A stretch of DNA of 42,500 nucleotides from Prorocentrum cordatum (taxonomy: Eukaryota > Sar > Dinophyceae > Prorocentrales > Prorocentraceae): assembly GCA_963575745.1 (NCBI GenBank), contig CAUYUJ010018904.1, positions 1 to 42,500 of the forward strand, given 5' to 3'. The position numbers were made by a program, and so were the translations under genes. Of the stretch, positions 36,015 through 42,500 are shown in pieces; position 1 is the first letter of the stretch; every line of letters begins with the position of its first letter. The notes under the pieces are model-generated. The model did no database searches, was not told the origin of the DNA, and was given only the letters and a program-made list of their open reading frames with translations.

Positions 36015-36350
36015 CCTCCGACCTCCTCCCGCCCTCTCGGGCTCCCAAACCGCGAGGACGCCTCGGGCGAGAGGGGCCCGTGCACCTTGCGCTCGGCCCC
36101 GAGTTGCGAGGATGCCCTGGGCGGAGCGGACAGGCGCGCCTCGCGCACGGCGTCCTGGAGCCCAAGCTTGCGAGAATGTTGGAGGCGAAGGGGGCCAGTG
36201 CACCTCGCGCGCGGCACCTCACCTCGGAGCCCATCATTGCGGGGATTTTTCAGGCGCGAGCTGGTGCACCTCGCTCTGGGCGCCTCGGAACCCCGAATCG
36301 AAAGGATGTCCCGGGCGAAACGGGCCGGTGCACCTCGCGAACGACCCGAC
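36015..36350. repeat. About 65-bp minisatellite, about five units
   Basis: GTGCACCT recurs at 36080, 36198, 36264 and 36328, with a diverged copy near 36134. Units also share TTGCGAGGATG and CGGGCGA(A/G)(A/C)GGGCC. The period is 64-66 bases, so long open frames appear but drift between units. No coding function is supported. Confidence 0.75.
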
Positions 36351-36357
36351 TTCTTTG

Positions 36358-36555
36358 GAGGAGAAAAGAAACGGCATGAACGTAGACTTTCGACGGTCCG
36401 CGCGGATTTCTTGGATCTGCGCTGGAGCTCCCTCCCTGGCGCGCTCCGCGCGCCAGGGGCGGCGCCGGAGTCGCCGCCAGGGGGCCCCAGCGCGGATCCA
36501 AGAAATCCGCGCGGAGCGCCCAATGTTTATGTTGATGGCGTGTTTTCTTCTTCGA
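36358..36555. mobile_element. Foldback element of about 200 bp
   Basis: The central part of the left arm (36398-36425, CCGCGCGGATTTCTTGGATC then TGCGCTGG) is mirrored almost perfectly by CCAGCGCGGATCCAAGAAAT then CCGCGCGG at 36488-36515. Weaker inverted similarity extends outward to both edges (GGCATGAACGTAGAC against GCCATCAACATAAAC) and inward to about 36445. It is non-coding; a MITE-like origin is inferred. Confidence 0.75.
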
Positions 36556-36726
36556 GTCTTCAAGGCGTTAGAAATGTTCACTCCTTCGAAGCCAGGGCTG
36601 CGAGGATACCAGAAAAGGCAGCCGGAGACAGCATATAAGCCCCCCTTCTGTTGCTGGGGAATTCGGGGACACCGCTTGGGAACAACGCCGGAGGAACGAA
36701 CGAGCAGGGGGAGGAAGAGGACGGGG

Positions 36727-36800
36727 AGGAGGAGGAGGAGGAGGAGGAGGAGGAGGAGGAGGAGGAGGAGGAGCAGGAGGAGGAGCAGGAGGAGCAGGAG
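36727..36800. repeat. (GGA)n microsatellite before the LINE relic
   Basis: GGA triplets with some GCA units, ending about 40 bases before recognisable LINE sequence. Confidence 0.92.
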
Positions 36801-38644
36801 GAGGCTGGCGCCAGCGCCCGGCTGGAACAAAGAAATGAAACGCCTGGCTAGCCCAGCCCACCGCGCTCGAGGCTCTCTGCGAGGTCTGCGACCGCCTCGC
36901 CACAGCGAGCCTGCCAGAGAGCGCTGCCGCGGCCGTGGCCCTCTCGAGACCGCCGCCGCTCCGCCAGCCAGGCAATGGGGTGCGCCCTATGGCTGCCCCT
37001 AAATCCTCGGCTGGCTGGCGGGGAGGGCGTTGGTGACCCCGCCGAAAAGGGACCTCGCGACTGCTTTGGGCAGGCAGCAGCTCGCGATTGGGACGACTTG
37101 CCGTCGCTCGGACGTCCATTTCCCGTGCATGTTTCCGTTTCGTGCGTGTTTGTTTTGCTCGATGGTCCAGGATGGTCCTCGATGGTCTCGCCGAGAAAAA
37201 ATGCACACGTCCGAGCGATGCCAAGACGAAGGCTGTGACCGAGCTACTCGCCCACACGGTCTGGGCGCTTTCCGAGAGCAACCCCGACCTGGTGTTGACG
37301 GCGCTCGACGCGAAGAACGCGTACGGCACGGCGGACAGGGCCCACTGCTTAGAAGAGCTGGAGGACGCAGCGCCGGAGCTGATCCCTCTCGCGAAGCTAT
37401 TCAGCCAGCGGCGCTCACAGCTTTATTTCTGGGACAGCAGCGGGGCTCGCCACAGGCTCCGCTCGGCGGACGGGGTGGACCAGGGGGATCCCTTGGCGCC
37501 GCTGCTGTTCGCTTGCGGCTTGCGCCCACGTCTGCAGTCTGGAGGAGGCACTGCGCTCGGAAGCAACCGCTCGGGGGCTGCGACCCGACGACGTCGGGGT
37601 TTTGGCTTACCTGGACGACGTGATCGTCCTTGCGGCGCCCGAACTGGCTGCCGCCGTCACCCCGGCAGCGCAGGCTGCCCTGGGCGCCTTCGGCCGTGAG
37701 CTCCAGCCACACAAGACGCAGGCCTGGTCTCCGCGCTCGCCGTGCCCGGCTGGGCTCGAGGAGCAGTACCTCCCGCGCGGCCCCACGGTGGGCGTTCCGC
37801 TGGGCGAGCCGCTGCCGCCGGGGAACCTGCTGGACGCGACGGACGGGCGACGTCTGGACCTGAGGACGCCTGCCTACGCCGCCGAGCGCTACGCCGAGGC
37901 CGCGGCGCGCGCGGCCACGCTGCTGGGGAAGCTCGCGGAACTGCCTGGACTGGCTGCGCCGCACCTGCCGGCGGCGCTTCCCGCCGGGCTCCTCCTGCGG
38001 CACTGCGGCACGGGGAAACTGGTGCACCTCCTCCGCACCAACCCGCCCGCGACTGCGCGGGCCGCCGCCTCCGCCTACGACGCGGCCACTCTGGAGGCCT
38101 AATTACCAAGAGCTGACGCACCTGGACCCCTGGACGGAAGGCCAGAACGCCCACTGCCGGCTGCCGCTGCGCCTCGGCGGGCGCGACTTCCGAAGCCAGG
38201 AGGGGCTGGCCTCGGCGGCCTGGGCGGGCTCCTCGGCACAGCGCCTGGCGGTCACGCTGGAGCGGAGCGGCCTGCACGACCTGGCGGACCTGGACACCTC
38301 TGGCCTGCCGGGTGGCGACTCCGCTCCTGCGGCGGCGCCCACGCGGCCGGCTGGCAGCTGGCTAACGGCGAGCCCGGGCATCGCTTGGGGGACGACGGCT
38401 ACCTGGACACGGCGCGGGCGCTGCTGGGCCAGGACCTCGCGCCGCCCAACAATCGGTGCCAGAACTGGCTGCGCACGGGGGCGCGCGCCGGGCAATCTTG
38501 CGGCCAGCCCCTCTGCAGCAAGGCGCACCACGCCTTCCGCTGCGCCTGCGAAGGCGGCGCGAAAGCGCGCAGCCAGGACGTCGAAGACGCCTGGGAGCGC
38601 GTTCACGCAGAGTGCGGCTTCCAGACAGCGCGCCACGTCCATGT

Positions 38645-38829
38645 TTCGGGTCGGGCGAAAGGGGGGGATAGCAGGGGGGGTTTGAGAATCAGCTCACGTA
38701 GCTGATTTTCCCGGCGCCTCCCGGCGCCGGAGGGAGCTATGTATCGAGGACTGGGCCCCTCGGTGAGGCCGAAACCAGCTGCATGCAGCAGATTTCGTAA
38801 CCCCCCCTTTCCCAATCGTCCGGCCCGAA
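38645..38829. mobile_element. MITE-like element, copy 2, inserted in the LINE relic
   Basis: 185 bp with terminal inverted repeats TTCGGGTCGGGCGA / TCGTCCGGCCCGAA and possible 3-bp target duplication TGT. Inner palindromes AATCAGCT...AGCTGATT, CCGGCGCC repeats and AGCTGCATGCAGC are the same as in copy 1 (6986-7292). LINE-like coding sequence is continuous on both sides once it is left out. Confidence 0.85.
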
Positions 38830-39321
38830 TGTTCCAGCCTGGGACCGCTGGCGCTGGTCGTGCACGGCGCCCGGCTGCGCGGCGCGCGGCCGCGCCGACG
38901 CCCCGCCCGCAGGACCCTGCCTGGCCTGCGGGGCCGCGCTGCTGGCTCACCGCGAGGAGGCGCTGCTCGACCTGCTGGCGCAGCGGGCGGGCTGCCCACG
39001 GCTGCCAGCGGACGTCACAATCCGCTACAGTGTGCCGGGCGAAGCCCGCGCCCTGGCCGCGGCGGCGGGCACGGACGGCGCCGTGGCGCGCGAGTGGGAG
39101 ATCGACAAGAGGAGCCGCGACCCCGCCGGCCGCGCCCCCTAGCGTGTCCCGCCACTGGCGCTGGAAACGGCAGGGCGCCACGGGCCGGCTGCGCTGAAGC
39201 ACCCGCGCTGGCTGGCGCGCGGGCGCACCGCGCTGCTGGGCGACGGGCAGCCGCCGCCGCAGGCGCGCTCGCCGCCCGCTGGGGCGCTGAGCTGAGCACG
39301 GCGCTGCACCGCGCTACCCTA

Positions 39322-39488
39322 GGGCTCCCAACTTCGCGCTTCGCGCTCCGCGAAGCGCGAAGCGCGAATAACTTCGCGCTCTCGCGCCGCCCCCCCAGAG
39401 GGAGAAGAGGAGGACGAGGAGGAGGGGGAGAAGGAACGAGGACCGCGAAGCGCGAAGCGCGAATAACTTCGCGCCCTCGTGGGAGCCC
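39322..39488. mobile_element. Palindromic element of 167 bp with GGGCTCCCA ends
   Basis: Ends GGGCTCCCA (39322) and TGGGAGCCC (39488). Both inner flanks carry CGCGAAGCGCGAAGCGCGAA-type words, and the left one is itself a near-perfect hairpin (39332-39368). The centre is a GGA-rich spacer. LINE-like sequence lies on both sides (LSTALHRA before, ATARQLRSALG after), so it is a second insertion in the LINE relic. Confidence 0.75.
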
Positions 39489-39714
39489 TTGGCTACCGCG
39501 CGCCAGCTCCGCAGCGCCCTGGGGCGCGAAGCCACGCAGGCGGCGGCAGCCGCGCTGGCGGACGAACCGGCGCGCTAGGCGCGCCGGCGGGGGCGGCCTG
39601 GGCGGGCAGCCGCGGCGGCGGGCGGGCCAGGCGATGCCGTGTTCCACCTTGTCGTCGCGTTGCCCGTGGAACTCAGAGTCCGCGCGGGCGAGTGGCATAA
39701 ACCGTTTTCCGCCG

Positions 39715-39785
39715 CGCCAGGAGGAGGAGGGGGAGGAGGAGGGGGAGGGCGAGGAGGAGGAGGAGGAGGAGGAGGAGGAGGACCA
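39715..39785. repeat. (GGA)n microsatellite
   Basis: GGA and GGGGGA words, about 70 bp, just downstream of the LINE relic. Confidence 0.92.
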
Positions 39786-39884
39786 GAGTGGACCCAGAAG
39801 AGTCCTCGCCCGTTGGCCCCCGCGCTTTCCCGCCCGCGTGCGCAGGCGGCCCCGCGCCCGGCGCGCTGGGCCACCTGGACCCAG

Positions 39885-40445
39885 CACCCCTGGGGGCGCC
39901 GCTCACGGCGGGTCCAACGTGCGCCGCTCCTCTGGGGGGTGGTGGCGGGCGGCCGCCTGGCAGGAACGGGGGAGGCTGGAGCTGGAAGCTCGAGGACCGT
40001 CGGCGTCGTCGGTTCGGCGGCGAGGCCACCGTCGCCCGCTAGACCTCTGGGGGCGCCGCTCACGGCGAGTCCAACGTGCGCCGCGCGGGAGGGGGGGGGG
40101 CTCCCGGGGGGGGGGGGGGGCAACGATAGGAGGGGACTGGCATAGGGGGGGATGCATCGACCTGGAATCGGCGATACATCGCCCTTCCTGGGCGGGTTGG
40201 GGCTATCAGAACCCTCCCTCCTGGGCGGGTTGGGGCTATCAGAACCTTATCGGCGATCAACAGGCGATTGGGGGTCGATGCACCCCCCCTATGCCTGTGC
40301 CTTCCCCTATCGTTGCCCCTGAAGGGGGGGGGGGGCGCCCTGGAGGAACGGACGGGGGCCGGGGCTCGAAGCTCGAGGCCCGTGGGCGCCGAGGGCTCGC
40401 AAGCTGTCCGCCGTCTCCGGAGGTTCTCGCCGCCACGGCCGGGCG
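39885..40445. repeat. Degenerate GC-rich tandem repeat, about three copies
   Basis: GGGGGCGCCGCTCACGGCG then GTCCAACGTGCGCCG recurs at about 39891 and 40048. A following part (GGAACG, GGAGCTGGAAGCTCGAGG) at about 39962 has a diverged match at about 40345. Open frames here are compositional. A long G run (40090-40120) interrupts the second copy. Confidence 0.6.
40117..40320. mobile_element. Foldback element with about 47-bp arms
   Basis: The left arm 40117-40162 reads GGGGCAACGATAGG then GGCATAGGGGGGGATGCATC; the right arm 40273-40320 is its inverse (GATGCACCCCCCCTATGCC then CCCCTATCGTTGCCCC). The centre holds two tandem copies of TGGGCGGGTTGGGGCTATCA (40190-40245). It lies within the GC-rich tandem repeat region. 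No gene. Confidence 0.78.
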
Positions 40446-40549
40446 CAGCTGGAAGAGCTGGCCGGGGGTCCACCCTGGGAGATGTCTGGGGGCAGATTGC
40501 GAAGGCCTTGCGGCCAGTGCCGCCGACCCCGAGAACGACGAAGATGAAA

Positions 40550-40700
40550 ACGAGGGGGGGGGGCAGGGGGAGGAGGATGAGTGGGAGGTGGAGGAAAGGG
40601 TGGGGGAGGTGGATGAGGGAGGAGGAGGAGGGGGGAGAAGGATGTGGAGGAGAAGCAAGAGGAGGAGAAGGAGGCAGAGGAGAGCAGGAGGGGGGGCAGA
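40550..40700. repeat. G-rich GGA/GGGGGA tract
   Basis: Irregular GGA, GGAGG and runs of G over about 150 bases. Non-coding. Confidence 0.85.
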
Positions 40701-41396
40701 GGGGCGGATTTGAAGGGGCGAGCGGGTCTGAGCGGATCTGCGCAATTTTGATGCTGGGCTTCTGGTTCGACAGAAAACAGGGAATTAGGAGGATGAGCAG
40801 CGGGGTGAGGGGGCGAAATGGTGCGGGACAACAAACAAGTGTTTGCTAATCAGATGTGCGCAACGGCTTTTTCCAGCGCCACTTCGGCCGCACATCGAAG
40901 AAAGGGCATGGCGGGACTGGGTTTAGTGGGACCTACTTTGGTGATGCGTACCGAAGGACGCCTCCTCCGCCCCGTTCCACTAAACGGACTTGCCGTCACA
41001 CGAAGAACAACCAGCTACAGCAGACCTGGTTTAGTGATTCCAGTCCATACTGTGGGCTTCGGGGCCCAATCACTAACCAGCTCTGGGGAAACCAAAGGTA
41101 CCGATACCACTACTCTCCGAACCTCTCCCGGGGTGCGTTCTGACTCGGATTTCGAGGTGAATCCAGCGGTGGCGACGAGGGCCTCCCAGGAGGCCGACAA
41201 AAAGGGAGAACGAGGGAAGGGTGGCAGTATTGGTAACGTGTCCTCCTCCGGGGCTCCCCTTCACCGGGGTCCTGGGTAACCCCGACAGAATTCCTGCCCA
41301 TGCCTCTGTCCCTGCCTCTGTCCTCCCCCTTTCTCCCCTGCATCCACCTGGCGTGCTCACGCGATACTTTGTCTCCAGCGCCTCCTTGGCTTCGCG
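40701..41396. other. Less repetitive stretch, no gene supported
   Basis: This segment is less GC-rich than its surroundings. GTTTAGTGGGAC (40921) and GTTCCACTAAAC (about 40974) are inverted copies forming a possible hairpin loop of about 40 bases. Plus-strand frames of 95 codons (40856-41143) and 153 codons (40818-41279) overlap. The former has ordinary Gln/Asn/Tyr-rich composition, but neither is recognisable. Confidence 0.35.
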
Positions 41397-41453
41397 GTGG
41401 TGGTGGTGGTGGTGGTGGTGGTGGTGGTGGTGGCCTCTTCCCCCCCCCCCCCC
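41397..41453. repeat. (GGT)n followed by C homopolymer
   Basis: About 12 GGT triplets, then CCTCTT and a run of about 14 C. Confidence 0.93.
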
Positions 41454-42500
41454 AGCGTCTTGGCCCAAGAGCATGGGCGTACGCAGCGCCGTTCGTGCTC
41501 GACGCGCCCACGTGGACGAAACCGACACCGCGGAACAAACCACGGCAAGTGTCCAAGCAGACGAAGCTGACACCGCGCCAAACCAACGGCAAAGACCCAC
41601 CGCATCCGAGGCGGCGTCCGCCTGAAGCGCCCGGGGCGCCCTCCCCAAGACGGAAGGCCAGAGGCCAAGTGGACGATGCCTTCTATTGTTGTATAATCGC
41701 GCGGTGGCCTTGAACAACACATCTGGGTAGGGTTTTTGGAAATACCCTAGGATCCAAACTCGGGTCAACAACTCAAAGCACAAAGCGCACCCTCTAAAAG
41801 ATAAATATCGGAGTGAGGGTTTCCGCTCGCAAGTCGCATGCGTGCTGGCTGCTTCGGGGCGAACAAGCGTCGTTGTGATTATCTTTGCCTTTTCCTTCGC
41901 TTTCTTGCCCCGGTGGGGTTTCGGGGGCGGCTCGGAGGGGGGCGTCCACGAGGGGGGCGCAAATCATGGCCGGCGGCATGTGCGCGGCCCGGGGGGGGGG
42001 GCCATGGACGTAACGAAGTAAGAAGAGGCGCCATGAAATCTGAGGAAATATCATGGCCCACGCCATGATGTCCACCCCCCCTAGTCATCACCCCCTCTCT
42101 TGGCCGCCCCCGAGGGTGGGGGGGAAAGAGCGGCGGGGCCTGGCTGGGAGGCCCACGCGGCGTCATGGGGCCCGTGAGGGGGGAGGACCCAGCGGTGCCG
42201 CCAGGGGGGGCGGCGCGGAGTGGCGACAAAAGCATTCCTCAGCAAAAGGGTTCGCGATCCTTGGGAAAAAGGGCTGGTTCCCCAAGGGAAATTCTTCGGA
42301 GTTTCCCGTTAACCCTAAACCCCTGAACCGAACATCCGAACGCTTCACATCATCCCTTGCCGCACCACGTAAACACTAACCCTGACCCTCATCGTTATAC
42401 CTGACCCGCACTCTAATATCCCGACCCTGAGCAGGATGAGAGGGAGGACGTCTTGTGGCACGAGGCGCGTCTCTCGGCACGCGTGCGCAGTGGGCAAACA
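41454..42500. other. Terminal stretch without a gene
   Basis: No protein family or RNA gene is visible. Bases 42306-42330 read TTAACCCTAAACCCCTGAACC and 42370-42430 hold further CTAACCCTGACCC words, a degenerate interstitial telomere-like (CCCTAAA) tract too short and irregular to be a telomere. Confidence 0.4.

Larger units (their letters stand above)
36845..39578 (+). pseudogene. R2-like LINE relic: reverse transcriptase to C-terminus, frameshifted and interrupted
   Basis: The relic starts with a pre-RT segment (LEALCEVCDRLATASLP, then GNGVRPMA). After a disturbed region with a TGA near 37031 it continues with the RT core: LTALDAKNAYGTADR (motif A), GVDQGDPLAPLLFACGL (motif B). The catalytic AYLDDVIVL follows in the +1 frame; the shift lies near 37536-37545. 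The thumb region has LRLGGRDFRSQEGL (about 38170). Downstream is a Cys/His segment (CQNWL, CGQPLCSKAHHAFRCAC). This is cut at 38644 by a MITE-like element and resumes behind it (VPAWDRWRW; ADVTIRY, EWEIDKRSRDP, which fits an REL-type endonuclease). A further shift gives LALETAGRHGPAA. A second small element interrupts at 39322-39488, and the frame then reads to TAG at 39576. It cannot make a full protein. Confidence 0.82.

Noticed and set aside
35573-36638. Overlapping 200-300-codon frames through the GGA tract and 65-bp repeat
   Set aside because: Explained by triplet and near-triplet repeats; strands and frames overlap fully and no domain is present.
38860-40713. 617-codon plus-strand frame as a gene
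   Set aside because: It crosses two mobile-element insertions, microsatellites and foldbacks, and only its first part overlaps LINE remnants in another frame.

Overview
The window looks like nuclear DNA of a dinoflagellate. Four signs point there: a cytochrome c gene of dinoflagellate/alveolate type split by very long introns with non-canonical, direct-repeat junctions; very high GC with long homopurine and triplet satellites; a giant Ty1/copia-like retrotransposon of the type common in dinoflagellates, with an HVDD reverse transcriptase box; and an R2-like LINE relic. A large repeat-rich genome (Symbiodiniales, Suessiales or Prorocentrum) is plausible, but I cannot fix the genus from sequence alone. 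Most long open frames are not genes; they are triplet satellites or tandem arrays whose unit is a multiple of three.

Layout. 1-3050: anonymous GC-rich DNA, a degenerate GGGCTATA tract, then an array of a 77-bp satellite. 4310-13372 (minus strand): one cytochrome c gene in three clear exons, with introns of about 2.6 kb and 6.1 kb. The introns hold triplet repeats, a second array of the 77-bp satellite family, a MITE-like element and a 102-bp satellite enclosed by about 64-bp inverted repeats. 13.5-17.1 kb: microsatellites and two copies of a hairpin-bearing dispersed repeat. 17.2-18.93 kb: two more 77-bp satellite modules. The four satellite modules share the same two end sequences, so they look like copies of one satellite-carrying element.

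18935-35226 (minus strand): a complete, apparently recent 16.3-kb LTR retrotransposon. Its LTRs differ at 1 of 284 positions, it has a 6-bp target duplication and a primer-binding site matching an initiator-tRNA-Met 3' end. It inserted into a satellite module. Its three long ORFs (Gag with CCHC knuckle; Tpt1/KptA-like domain + RING-H2 + aspartic protease; methyltransferase-like region + integrase + RT + RNase H) lie in one reading frame interrupted only by two UGA codons. The true end is UAG. Both UGAs have a potential RNA hairpin just downstream; the second has the UGA-CGG plus 9-nt spacer plus 8-bp stem layout of type II stop-codon readthrough. About thirty copies of a 14-nt hairpin (GCGGGTGGCCCCGC) are scattered in frame through the polyprotein and encode AGPPA-like linkers.

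35.2-42.5 kb: the rest of the split satellite module, GGA microsatellites, a 65-bp minisatellite, several foldback/MITE-like elements and a frameshifted LINE relic (about 36.84-39.58 kb) into which two of those small elements have inserted. The last 1.5 kb has no gene that I can support.

The strongest candidate for an undescribed system is the retrotransposon: a Ty1/copia element that appears to use two successive UGA readthroughs and that carries an RNA 2'-phosphotransferase-like domain and a RING finger. The satellite-bearing module family and the direct-repeat-bounded giant introns come next.
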